Position numbers and translations under genes: made by a program. Source: an uncultured Flammeovirgaceae bacterium (GTDB lineage: Bacteria > Bacteroidota > Bacteroidia > Cytophagales > Cyclobacteriaceae). Taken from it: DNA of 9,385 nucleotides. The stretch spans positions 1 through 9,385 of the forward strand of contig CAMPJM010000129.1 of assembly GCA_946886805.1 (NCBI GenBank), in the 5' to 3' direction. The notes beneath the pieces are model-generated. The model saw nothing but the letters and a program-made list of their open reading frames with translations, was not told the DNA's origin and did not search any database. The stretch's first letter is position 1; each line of letters begins with the position of its first letter. Shown piece by piece: positions 1-6,615 of this stretch.

Positions 1-7
1 GAACAGG

Positions 8-117
8 TCCGGGAACGTGTGTTATGGGTTGTTTTTCAGTTATTTAAGCCACAGCAAAACTGTAACAAGGCAGAATGATTCTTACACTAGACTAATAAAT
101 AGAAGCACGTTCCCGGA
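8..117. repeat. 110-bp segment bounded by perfect 12-bp inverted repeats
   Basis: TCCGGGAACGTG at 8-19 is the exact reverse complement of CACGTTCCCGGA at 106-117, with an 86-nt AT-rich spacer. A perfect 12-bp match at this spacing is very unlikely by chance. The arms are GC-richer than their surroundings. I see no target-site duplication flanking them and no open reading frame that would encode a transposase. It could be a miniature inverted-repeat element, a long-range RNA stem, or one edge of a larger repeat cut by the window. Confidence 0.5.
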
Positions 118-124
118 TTTAATT

Positions 125-153
125 CTCCGAATCGAGTCCGGAGTCTTTCGGAC
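125..153. other. Two overlapping, mutually exclusive hairpins
   Basis: CTCCG (125-129) can pair with CGGAG (139-143). Alternatively GTCCGGA (136-142) can pair with TTCGGAC (147-153) around a GTCT loop with one G.T wobble. Both use 139-142, so only one can form at a time. Neither is followed by a T-tract on either strand, so this is not a standard terminator. The meaning is unknown. Confidence 0.35.
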
Positions 154-201
154 CGGGACCCGTTTACTTTATCTGTGATTTAGGACGCCTTTTTTCAATA
201 G

Positions 202-220
202 AAAAAATATTTTGATATTT
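202..220 (-). terminator. Possible weak AT-only terminator of the lipoprotein transcript
   Basis: Read on the minus strand, AAATAT-CAAA-ATATTT folds into a six-pair stem (205-220), and its 3' arm runs on into a further TTT ending at 202. It begins 31 nt beyond the lipoprotein stop. The stem has no G-C pair, so it would be weak. A second AT stem (TTTTTTC 190-196 with GAAAAAA 201-207) overlaps it. Only position and the T-run support the call. Confidence 0.25.
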
Positions 221-251
221 ACTCCCGAAATTTTCCGCTTGATCCTTTTTT

Positions 252-656
252 TTATGGTATAAATTGTACGTCCAGAAACTCGACTTTGTGCTTTTGATAA
301 CAGTTTAATGTGGTATTATAAAAAGGTACCTTTTTTAAGGTGGAGGAAGGTACTATCATCGTCCTTGTTTCACTGGTTTCCTTCCCGTCCAAACCATCAC
401 AAATTACCACTTTAAAAGATATGGTTTCATTGTAATCATTAAATACCTCTACCTCCCATTTGTTAAATTTTGAACCTTTAAAACTTTTCCCTAAACACAT
501 AGTACGATACTGAATACCAGGGCTGTCATTATCTTTTGTCCAGGAGATCCATTCTGTGGTTTGTGTGGGTACTTTGCAGGAGATAAGAAAAAAAGTAACT
601 ATTATTAAACTTTTTGGATTTATTAAATTTAGCCGTTTAAGATCAATAGCTGCCAT
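252..656 (-). CDS. Small predicted lipoprotein, function unknown (134 aa)
   Basis: I do not recognise the family. The N-terminus looks like a lipoprotein signal: a basic n-region (K7, R8, K15), a hydrophobic stretch at about 17-26 (SLIIVTFFLIS), then a lipobox-like LISC with C27 as the predicted lipidated residue. The mature part has about 107 residues, is rich in beta-prone stretches, and has three more cysteines (C54, C86, C119), so a disulfide is possible. The start is well determined: an in-frame TAA lies at 666-668 (plus-strand tta), and ATG at 656 is the only ATG before the lipobox. The first 14 nt overlap the end of the upstream VWA-domain gene, which suggests translational coupling and a shared envelope role. 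No functional residues are recognisable, so function cannot be assigned. Confidence 0.75.
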   Translation of the reverse strand: MAAIDLKRLNLINPKSLIIVTFFLISCKVPTQTTEWISWTKDNDSPGIQYRTMCLGKSFKGSKFNKWEVEVFNDYNETISFKVVICDGLDGKETSETRTMIVPSSTLKKVPFYNTTLNCYQKHKVEFLDVQFIP

Positions 657-2739
657 TGTATTTTCTTAAAAACCATTCTACTGAGATCAGCGAGACTAAT
701 AGAAGGAAAATCCACCAGATATTAACCAGAGGTAGGTATTGTTCTTCAGTATAGATGATACTTTTTGCTTCTTTTTTTAATAGGTCATTTTCAAGAGAAT
801 TAATTTCTCCTGGCAGGTAGAATGAACCCCTTGAATTGCTTGAGATTTTCCTTAGAAGGCTGTGATTGGCTACCAAATTAAGGTTTTCTAATTGCAGATC
901 CTCTATGGAAAACTCTCCTTCTGATTTATATTTTCTTCCTTCTACCGTTGCCATAGCTTCGTATTTATAAATACCGGCTTCTAATCCTGTAATTCGGTAC
1001 CTGGTGTTAGCAGGATTCGTAGTAAATTGATAGGAATCTGTACTTCCTTCCTCATCGGTTATTTCTAACTGAATAGTTTGGTTGTAAATAGGTTCAAATA
1101 GTTCATCGTAAATTTCAGACTCAAACACGATAGGTTCAGTATCAGTAAATTCGTTTTTAATAGGATAAACCTTAAACCGCCTTTTGTCTTCTTTTGAAGA
1201 CAGATATTGGACTGTTTTAGAAATTAATTCGTCAAAGCCGTCTGCATTTCCTGTTTCTGCAAATTCCTGTAATCTCCACTGCCAGATACCTTCTCCTATC
1301 AATACAGCACCTTTTGAATCCTGATTGTTTCCTATAACCAATAGAGGTTTTTCAGAAATTATTTTTCCAATCTGCTGAAAAAGTAGAACCTCATAATTTC
1401 CCCTTAACGTAATCTCACCAAATGGAACAACTACTTGTGGGAAATAAGATAGTGATTCATTAAAGGTTTCTTCTAGCTGAAATAAATTGAAATTAGGAGC
1501 CAAATACGGCAATACAAGATCCTTTTCATTAGCGATCTGTTGTATTGACATGATGTTGTTTTGTTTGTTGAAGGATGCGATATCACTTTTATTTCCAAGG
1601 ATGTAAAAAGTGGGGATACTTTTCGCCATTAAGGACTTAATAAAAGGATCGTCGTTGTTCGATTGTTCTGGAATTTGATGAAGAATAATCGCATTAAAAT
1701 CGGGAGACGCCAATATTTCTGATGGCAGCTCATGAATTCCGGGAATGTAAAGTGTGATTTCGTAATTTTGATTTTTTTCCAGGGCATTTAATATAGCTTT
1801 GATGTCCGGATGTGGTGATGCTGCTGCCAATAGGATTTTTTCTTTCCCTTCAATTATATCCACATAAGAATGACCTATGTTATTTTCCGCAGAAAATTCA
1901 CCTGCTACTGTATCTATTTGTACAATGTAGTGTTGTAAGCCAACATCTTTAGCATCGATCAAAAACTCAACCCTTTGAATATTTTCTCCAAATGCTAAAT
2001 TTTTAGTGTCGATTGTCTGGCCATCCTTCTTCAGATAAATTTTGGTATTGCTATTCTCAAATCCGTTATGTTCAATTTCTGCAACAACAGGAAACTTGTT
2101 TCCCTGATAAGAAACTTTGTTGTAATAAAGCGTCTTTAGGTTGATATCCTTCTTTGGAATGGTATCGCCTAATCCCACTGTGTATATGGGGAATTTGTAC
2201 GATGAATATTCGGGCGATATACCTTTATTATATATTCCGTCTGATAGCAACACTACTCCTGCCAGATTTCTTCCTTCATAATCAGATTCGATGGACTGAA
2301 TCATTTGGTGCAAATCAGACGAGGGATGGTTAAATGCAATGTCAGCTATTGATTCTGGATTTTGGGCATTGTCGAAAGTACGGATTGAGACTTCATAATC
2401 GGTACCTTCAAGTCTTGTATGCAGGTCTTCGATCTTTTCTATAACCGCTACATTTTCAATGCTGTCTTTTTCATTCGAGCCTATTGAGATGGAATTGTCA
2501 ACTGCTATAACGTAAGTAGGGGGAGCATAAGAATTTTTTATTTGCTCAATTAAAGGTTCTAAAATTAAGATTGCCAGAAAAGATGCCAAAAAGAAACGAA
2601 GAAAAGCCAATGTGTAGTTTGTCCTTTTGCTCCAGGGGCCTTTTTTTTGGTAAAGTATAAAGGCATAGACCGCACCTAAAAGCAGGCACAGTAGAATGAA
2701 CCAGGGAGAAGATTCAAATAATATATGGCTTTTCTGCAT
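643..2739 (-). CDS. Membrane-anchored von Willebrand factor A (VWA) domain protein (698 aa)
   Basis: Two N-terminal membrane segments (about 11-30 and 43-62) precede a VWA domain. Its metal-dependent adhesion site is visible as DNSIS at 81-85 and the LSDG motif at 165-168 (D167). After the VWA fold comes a beta-rich region (about 205-290), then a segment starting KILLAAASPHPD near 301 that resembles the glutamine-amidotransferase-like fold found in large Bacteroidota and planctomycete VWA membrane proteins, including a GEGIWQWRL motif at 482-490. A beta-sandwich-like part with YRITGLEAGIYKYEA (581-595) follows. A third membrane segment (about 672-690) leaves a short basic tail. Most of the protein should be periplasmic. 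It is related in style to BatA/BatB proteins but is longer and not in a MoxR/DUF58 operon. The substrate or partner is unknown, and the overlapping lipoprotein gene is the best candidate partner. fabG lies 450 bp upstream, so the pair may have its own promoter. Confidence 0.85.
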   Translation of the reverse strand: MQKSHILFESSPWFILLCLLLGAVYAFILYQKKGPWSKRTNYTLAFLRFFLASFLAILILEPLIEQIKNSYAPPTYVIAVDNSISIGSNEKDSIENVAVIEKIEDLHTRLEGTDYEVSIRTFDNAQNPESIADIAFNHPSSDLHQMIQSIESDYEGRNLAGVVLLSDGIYNKGISPEYSSYKFPIYTVGLGDTIPKKDINLKTLYYNKVSYQGNKFPVVAEIEHNGFENSNTKIYLKKDGQTIDTKNLAFGENIQRVEFLIDAKDVGLQHYIVQIDTVAGEFSAENNIGHSYVDIIEGKEKILLAAASPHPDIKAILNALEKNQNYEITLYIPGIHELPSEILASPDFNAIILHQIPEQSNNDDPFIKSLMAKSIPTFYILGNKSDIASFNKQNNIMSIQQIANEKDLVLPYLAPNFNLFQLEETFNESLSYFPQVVVPFGEITLRGNYEVLLFQQIGKIISEKPLLVIGNNQDSKGAVLIGEGIWQWRLQEFAETGNADGFDELISKTVQYLSSKEDKRRFKVYPIKNEFTDTEPIVFESEIYDELFEPIYNQTIQLEITDEEGSTDSYQFTTNPANTRYRITGLEAGIYKYEAMATVEGRKYKSEGEFSIEDLQLENLNLVANHSLLRKISSNSRGSFYLPGEINSLENDLLKKEAKSIIYTEEQYLPLVNIWWIFLLLVSLISVEWFLRKYNGSY

Positions 2740-2851
2740 TAATGATTAATTTACCAATCTTTGGATGTGATAATGACCAATTTGTCTTTTTTGACAGAAA
2801 TTAGAAACTGGAAAGTTGAAAATAGAAATCTGCCGCCGTTAACGCTTCGCC

Positions 2852-2876
2852 GGGGTTTGTGTCCTCATAAACCTCC
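2852..2876. other. GC-rich hairpin in a compositionally odd block
   Basis: GGGGTTTGTG (2852-2861) pairs with CATAAACC-T-CC (2866-2876) around a TCCT loop. This gives a 10-pair stem with one G.T wobble and one bulged T (2874). It sits in a block (2831-2880) clearly richer in G+C than the flanking intergenic DNA. No T-tract follows on the minus strand, so it is not a canonical terminator for fabG. It could be a fragment of a dispersed repeat or a structured RNA. Confidence 0.4.
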
Positions 2877-2942
2877 CCTTGACACCTTCTCTTTCTTTTA
2901 CCAATCGCATTTTTTCAGCTTAACAGCTACTGTCTAACATTT

Positions 2943-2971
2943 AGCCTTGGATTATGCCAAAATCCAAGGCT
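2943..2971. repeat. Perfect 11-bp palindrome (hairpin 1 of cluster)
   Basis: AGCCTTGGATT (2943-2953) and AATCCAAGGCT (2961-2971) are perfect inverted copies around a 7-nt loop. Its right arm also overlaps a second stem, AGGCTCTGAA (2967-2976) with TTCAGAGCTT (2991-3000), so the two folds compete. Preceded by T, the left arm forms a 13-mer TAGCCTTGGATTA that recurs at 3014-3026, which points to a repeat family rather than a one-off hairpin. Confidence 0.65.
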
Positions 2972-3013
2972 CTGAAGGTTTAAATCGGTATTCAGAGCTT
3001 CTTTATTCCAATC

Positions 3014-3039
3014 TAGCCTTGGATTAAAATCCACGGCTA
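3014..3039. repeat. 12-bp palindrome with one mismatch (hairpin 2 of cluster)
   Basis: TAGCCTTGGATT (3014-3025) faces AATCCACGGCTA (3028-3039), with a single T/C mismatch (3019 with 3034). Its left arm repeats the left arm of the palindrome at 2943, so the two are related units about 70 bp apart in the same orientation. Confidence 0.6.
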
Positions 3040-3050
3040 AAATATCGGTC

Positions 3051-3063
3051 ATGCCTAAGGCAT
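3051..3063 (+). repeat. Short palindrome followed by TTT (hairpin 3 of cluster)
   Basis: ATGCC-TAA-GGCAT forms a five-pair stem, extendable to six on paper, followed by TTT on the plus strand. It could terminate plus-strand (antisense) transcripts, but no plus-strand gene ends here. It is not related in sequence to the other two palindromes. Confidence 0.35.
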
Positions 3064-3124
3064 TTTAAAGCAAAACTTTTTCTTCTTATGCCAGTCGGAT
3101 TTTTTCAATTTATCCAACATCTCT

Positions 3125-3187
3125 GTCTAATATCTAACATCTAACATCTCAAGTCTAGCATCTACCGTCTAAAATCTAATATCTCAC
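3125..3187. repeat. Tandem heptamer array, nine degenerate units
   Basis: Nine 7-nt units follow without gaps: GTCTAAT, ATCTAAC, ATCTAAC, ATCTCAA, GTCTAGC, ATCTACC, GTCTAAA, ATCTAAT, ATCTCAC. The consensus is RTCTAAC, and every unit keeps TCT at positions 2-4. The array ends 2 nt before the fabG stop codon (3190-3192) and so lies in the 3' untranslated part of its transcript. Single units are also seen nearby (TCTAACAT at 2933-2940). Such arrays arise by replication slippage. The divergence between units argues for an old array. Confidence 0.75.
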
Positions 3188-3189
3188 AA

Positions 3190-3936
3190 CTAAGTCAGCA
3201 TTCCACCATCTACTTGTATCACTTGTCCGGAAATGTAGCTTGACATATCAGAAGCTAAAAAAACCGTACAATCTGCTACGTCTTCTGGAGAACCTCCTCT
3301 TTTTAAAGGAATAGCATCTCTCCAGCTTTGCACAGTCTTCTCATCAAGTTTTTCCGTCATCTCGGTCTCAATAAAACCTGGTGCAATCACGTTTGACCTG
3401 ATGTTTCTGGATCCTAGTTCAAGCGCTATTGATTTTGTGAATCCTATGATGCCAGCTTTTGAGGCCGCATAGTTTGCTTGTCCCGCATTTCCTTTAACGC
3501 CCACAACAGAAGACATATTGATAATGCTGCCACTTTTTTGCTTCATGAAAGTTTTTGTAGCTGCTTTTACAGTGTTGAAAACAGATTTTAAGTTTATGGC
3601 TATTACATCGTCCCACATTTCCTCACTCATTCGCATAAGTAGGTTATCCTTAGTTATACCTGCATTATTCACTAATATATCAAGCCCGCCAAAGTCAGCA
3701 ACCACATCGTTAATTAATTTTTCTGCTTCCTGAAAATTTGACGCATCGGATCTGTAACCTTTTACTTTTGCTCCTGATTGCGAAAGTTCTTTCTCTAAAG
3801 CTTCACCTTTTTCTACACTTGATAAGTAAGTAAAAGCGACATTTGCTCCATGAGCTACAAATTTTTCAGCAATTGCTTTTCCTATTCCTTTTGAGGCACC
3901 GGTAATTAGTGCTGTTTTACCTTCTAAAAGTTTCAT
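3190..3936 (-). CDS. fabG: 3-oxoacyl-[acyl-carrier-protein] reductase FabG (248 aa)
   Basis: This cytosolic enzyme of type II fatty-acid synthesis reduces 3-oxoacyl-ACP to (R)-3-hydroxyacyl-ACP with NADPH. It is a full-length classical short-chain dehydrogenase with a Rossmann start TGASKGIG at 12-19 and NNAG at 90-93. The catalytic tetrad N115, S143, Y156 and K160 (YAASK) is offset by five from the E. coli FabG numbering. Further typical segments are IAPGFIETEMT (184-194) and a C-terminal GQVIQVDGGM. ATG at 3936 gives the usual FabG N-terminus, and upstream is an AT-rich leader with no clear Shine-Dalgarno. A small hairpin (3994-4007) lies in the leader. It is not next to other fab genes. 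Other SDR substrates are possible, but similarity to true FabG is strong throughout. Confidence 0.93.
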   Translation of the reverse strand: MKLLEGKTALITGASKGIGKAIAEKFVAHGANVAFTYLSSVEKGEALEKELSQSGAKVKGYRSDASNFQEAEKLINDVVADFGGLDILVNNAGITKDNLLMRMSEEMWDDVIAINLKSVFNTVKAATKTFMKQKSGSIINMSSVVGVKGNAGQANYAASKAGIIGFTKSIALELGSRNIRSNVIAPGFIETEMTEKLDEKTVQSWRDAIPLKRGGSPEDVADCTVFLASDMSSYISGQVIQVDGGMLT

Positions 3937-4196
3937 AAATTAATTTTTCTTAATTAAACGACATATAGATTCTATCAAAAATTATCAGATATAAAGACCT
4001 TCGTCTTGTAATAGACTGATTAGGATACTAAATAACGCATCATTATTTAATTTAAAAAATTTGTTTGGTAAATCAGGGAAGGTGATAGCTGTTTGACCTA
4101 TTTTATACTATGGAAAGGCTTAAAGATATGATATGGGAAGGTACGACGGAAAATAATTAGCCTTTTCGAGAATACAAGTCGAAAGCCTTTATAACC
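3937..4196. other. Intergenic leader between the short CNNM gene and fabG
   Basis: Probably the fabG promoter and leader on the minus strand. A near-match to the Bacteroidota -7 box, TAATTTTTG on the minus strand (3976-3984), is one base too long between TA and TTTG, and I see no convincing -33 TTTG at the right distance. AAGAC (3994-3998) and GTCTT (4003-4007) form a small hairpin. TTTCGA with TCGAAA around a 9-nt loop (about 4165-4186) forms another just past the CNNM stop. Neither is a clear terminator. Confidence 0.35.
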
Positions 4197-5240
4197 CTAT
4201 TCATTAAAATCTATGTCATTTGCTCTTTTTTGCCATTTTTCTTTTGCCCATTTTTGAAGATCTTCCACGTCATCAAATTCATCGGTAATTTCCATCCCAA
4301 GTAAAGTTTCTATAACATCCTCCATTGTTACAAGACCTGAAGTACCTCCGTATTCGTCCACAACCAAGGCTATGTGTTCTTTTTTTTCCATTAATTTAGA
4401 AAATAATTGAGGCAAGGGCGTGCTAGGTAAAATGACTTCAATAGGCCTTTTAATTTCTGCTAATGTTTTGTCACCCTCCCCTTTTATAATGCGATGCATT
4501 ATTTCGTCTTTTAGCACGTAGTAGGCAATCTGGTCTATGGACCTATCATAAAGGGGGATTCTGGAAAAACGAAGATTTTTAGAGTTGTTATAAAAGTCGG
4601 TGATGGTTTGACTTTCAGGGGCAGCTTTAAGTACCGTTCGGGGAGTCATAATATGTTCTGCTAATATTTGGTTAAAGCGAAGAATATTATTGATGATTTT
4701 AGCTTCATTCTTATGCAAAATGCCGCCTTTTGTACCCATATCAGCCATTGCAGTAAAATCTGCCCTGCTTAAAATGCTCTTCTCTTTATCCTGTTTTAGT
4801 CTTTTGGTGATCAGCTGAGAAATAAATATAATCGGGGCTAAGATAAAAATCATTATTTTCAAAGCCTTTACCGTGAAAGGGGTAAGCGATTTCCAGTAGT
4901 TTGCCCCCAGAGTTTTAGGAATTATTTCGGTAAGAAATAAAATGAGGATTGTAAGTAAAATTGAAACTAGCGTAAGATATTCTTCCCCCCATATAATCTG
5001 TGCCTGAGCACCCACACCTGCAGCACCAATCGTATGAGCAAAAGTGTTAAGTGTAAGTATCGCAGCCAATGGTCTGTCTATGTTCTCCTTGAAAATTTGC
5101 AGGTCTTTTGCTACGGTAGAATTTTGTTGACCGAGAACACTTACATGAGAAGGTGTAATGCTTAATAAAGAGGCCTCCAATAGTGAGCATAAAAATGAAA
5201 GGATTAATGCTATAGAAAGATAAATAAATAATAAACCCAT
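4197..5240 (-). CDS. CNNM (DUF21)/CBS-pair transporter-like protein lacking the CorC_HlyC domain (347 aa)
   Basis: An N-terminal CNNM membrane domain with segments at about 1-28, 57-82, 88-108 and 119-145 shows the family landmarks: a conserved acidic residue in LLEASLLSI (E23), the LTLNTFAHTIGAA stretch (63-75), and LTEIIPKT (103-110). A CBS pair follows, opened by IMTPR (197-201), with RIPLYD (227-232) in the first repeat and VVDEYGGTSGLVTMEDVIE (293-311) in the second. CNNM proteins export or regulate Mg2+ (Co2+ in CorB/CorC), and their CBS pair binds adenine nucleotide-Mg. Instead of the usual CorC_HlyC domain, this protein ends in a short acidic then basic tail (about 316-347). It lies 50 bp downstream of a full-length paralogue, so an operon is likely. 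The exact ion is not readable from sequence. Confidence 0.85.
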   Translation of the reverse strand: MGLLFIYLSIALILSFLCSLLEASLLSITPSHVSVLGQQNSTVAKDLQIFKENIDRPLAAILTLNTFAHTIGAAGVGAQAQIIWGEEYLTLVSILLTILILFLTEIIPKTLGANYWKSLTPFTVKALKIMIFILAPIIFISQLITKRLKQDKEKSILSRADFTAMADMGTKGGILHKNEAKIINNILRFNQILAEHIMTPRTVLKAAPESQTITDFYNNSKNLRFSRIPLYDRSIDQIAYYVLKDEIMHRIIKGEGDKTLAEIKRPIEVILPSTPLPQLFSKLMEKKEHIALVVDEYGGTSGLVTMEDVIETLLGMEITDEFDDVEDLQKWAKEKWQKRANDIDFNE

Positions 5241-5290
5241 TTTTCAAATTTTTGTGATAGAGGCAAAAATGCCAATTGCTGTTTTATTAA

Positions 5291-6583
5291 TTAAGCTTTT
5301 ACTTTCTCAATACTCACGGTCAGGATTTTGTTTTTATTTTTTTTGCGAACGGTAAATTCCCACTCTTCAAATTTTACTGTTTCGTTAACTTGCGGTATTT
5401 TACCAGTATTAAAAATAATAAAGCCACCTAAACTTTCATATTCTTTTTCTTCGGGAAGTGAAAATGGCAAAATTTCGTTGATGTCAGTGATAGATGCTGA
5501 GGCCTGAACAAGAAATTTGTCCTCTCCAATTTCCTGTACGAAAGGGACTTCATTGTCATATTCGTCCTGGATCTCGCCAACCAATTCTTCAATGATATCT
5601 TCCAGGGAAATTATTCCTTCGGTTCCTCCGTATTCATTGATCACAACTGCTAAGTGAAATCTTTTTTGTTGGAAATCTAGCAGTATATCGTTGATTTTTT
5701 TGGATTCGGAAACAATATGAGGCGTTCTAAGCAGGTCTTTAATGTCAAAAGGTTTATTTTTTCTTTGTGCTTTTAAAAGATCCTTAATGTACAGCACCCC
5801 GATAATGTGATCAATGGAATCTTTAAAAACAGGGATCCTGGAATAATCTTCATTTATTATTTTTTCCAGTCCTGCTTCATCTGCTTCATCAATATTTAAG
5901 GCCGTAACCTCTATACGAGGCACCATTACCTGGTGTGCTGTGCGTTCTGAAAAATCAAAAGCATTTTTGATGATGTCATAGTTGAGCTTTTGCATGTTCC
6001 CACTATCATTCCCCTGTTCAACCAAATACCGGAGCTCCTCAGGTGAGTGCACTTCCTGTTCTGAAACCGAACCTATACCAATTAGCCTCAGGATGAAATT
6101 TGCAAAACCATTTAATGTCCAGATGAAAGGCTTAAATAGATAATAGAAAACCTTTAATGGAAGTGCTATAGCTAGGGTTGTAGATTCTGACCTTTGGATG
6201 GCAATGGATTTCGGCGCCAACTCACCAAAAACAATATGAAGTACCGTAATTAAAGCAAAGGCAACCGGTAGCGCAATATTGTGCGCCAACTCAGGAGATA
6301 TCTCCAATTGTAGCATTTCAAAGAGATTGATGATAAGTTTGGACACCACTCCTTCTCCAATCCAACCTAATCCCAAACTAGCCAACGTGATACCCAATTG
6401 AGTAGCCGAAAGATAGGAATCTAAGTTTTCGATCATATTCTTTGCAAGAATAGCTTGTTTGTTTCCAGTATTTGCCAACAGATCGATTCTGGAAGACCTG
6501 ACCTTTACAATGGCGAATTCTGCAGCTACAAAGAATCCATTTAGAAAAACTAAAAATAATGTGAGAATAATGTTAAAGAACAT
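5291..6583 (-). CDS. CNNM/CBS/CorC_HlyC family protein (hemolysin C-like, 430 aa)
   Basis: The protein has full family architecture. The CNNM domain has hydrophobic segments at about 1-24, 59-78, 100-122 and 140-170 and family motifs FFVAAEFAIVKVRSSR (17-32) and FGELAPKS (119-126). A CBS pair follows, opened by VMVPR (219-223), with SRIPVFKDS (248-256) and VVINEYGGTEGIISLEDIIEE (313-333). The C-terminal CorC_HlyC domain spans about 345-428 (ASASITDINE, then YESLGGFII). Characterised relatives (CorB/CorC, CNNM) mediate or control Mg2+/Co2+ efflux. The hemolysin name is historical and toxicity is not implied. GldE belongs to the same superfamily, but no gliding genes are adjacent. ATG at 6583 gives an N-terminus starting directly with the first membrane helix. 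A shorter paralogue follows by 50 bp, probably in the same operon. Confidence 0.9.
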   Translation of the reverse strand: MFFNIILTLFLVFLNGFFVAAEFAIVKVRSSRIDLLANTGNKQAILAKNMIENLDSYLSATQLGITLASLGLGWIGEGVVSKLIINLFEMLQLEISPELAHNIALPVAFALITVLHIVFGELAPKSIAIQRSESTTLAIALPLKVFYYLFKPFIWTLNGFANFILRLIGIGSVSEQEVHSPEELRYLVEQGNDSGNMQKLNYDIIKNAFDFSERTAHQVMVPRIEVTALNIDEADEAGLEKIINEDYSRIPVFKDSIDHIIGVLYIKDLLKAQRKNKPFDIKDLLRTPHIVSESKKINDILLDFQQKRFHLAVVINEYGGTEGIISLEDIIEELVGEIQDEYDNEVPFVQEIGEDKFLVQASASITDINEILPFSLPEEKEYESLGGFIIFNTGKIPQVNETVKFEEWEFTVRKKNKNKILTVSIEKVKA

Positions 6584-6615
6584 GTTTTTGTTGGGATTGT
6601 AAAAATCTCAAAAGA

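Larger units (their letters stand above)
1..251. other. Gene-free left edge with small hairpins and an inverted repeat
   Basis: No gene is supportable here. One plus-strand frame (2-178) stays open for about 59 codons without a usable start, and its translation resembles nothing I recognise. The stretch holds a perfect 12-bp inverted repeat (8-19 with 106-117), two mutually exclusive hairpins (125-143 and 136-153), and AT-only hairpins at 190-220. It lies downstream of the minus-strand lipoprotein gene, so it may contain that transcript's 3' end. It could also be a remnant of an unrelated repeat element. The motif GTCCGG recurs at 7-12 and 136-141. Confidence 0.5.
2740..3189. other. 450-bp repeat-rich intergenic region between fabG and the VWA gene
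   Basis: No credible gene. Reading rightward it holds a GC-rich block with a strong hairpin (2831-2880), a diverged direct-repeat copy (about 2891-2940), three palindromes (2943-2971, 3014-3039, 3051-3063), the second direct-repeat copy (about 3079-3133), and a heptamer array ending 2 nt before the fabG stop codon. A minus-strand 23-codon frame (2910 to 2839) starts with ATG but lacks supporting signals. The region lies between two minus-strand genes and could contain the fabG transcript end and the VWA promoter. I find no convincing TAnnTTTG box for the latter. Confidence 0.6.

Noticed and set aside
121..145. tRNA T-arm-like sequence on the minus strand (ACTCGATTCGG)
   Set aside because: The T-stem does not pair in the required register, and no acceptor, D or anticodon arm can be found around it.
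2..178. Plus-strand frame open for about 59 codons at the left edge
   Set aside because: It has no start within the window and an unrecognisable translation, and it crosses the inverted-repeat arms and hairpins. It could be a truncated gene end, but nothing supports this.
643..2739. Bat aerotolerance operon member (BatA/BatB)
   Set aside because: The VWA motif and membrane anchors are similar, but the length and domain content differ, and no MoxR ATPase, DUF58 or other Bat gene is present.
2839..2910. 23-codon minus-strand ORF (MRLVKEREGV...) in the GC-rich block
   Set aside because: It is too short, has no ribosome-binding or promoter signal, and coincides with a hairpin-bearing repeat-like block.
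3125..3187. CRISPR-like array
   Set aside because: The units are 7 nt with no spacers, so this is a simple tandem repeat.
3518..3733. Plus-strand open frame inside fabG
   Set aside because: It lies antisense within a well-supported FabG, and its translation resembles no known protein.
5047..5247. Second minus-strand frame overlapping the start of the short CNNM gene
   Set aside because: The CNNM frame carries the family motifs. This alternative frame ends early and has no recognisable features.
5291..6583. GldE (gliding-motility CNNM homologue)
   Set aside because: It is the same superfamily, but no gld genes are adjacent and the protein is a standard CNNM/CBS/CorC_HlyC member.
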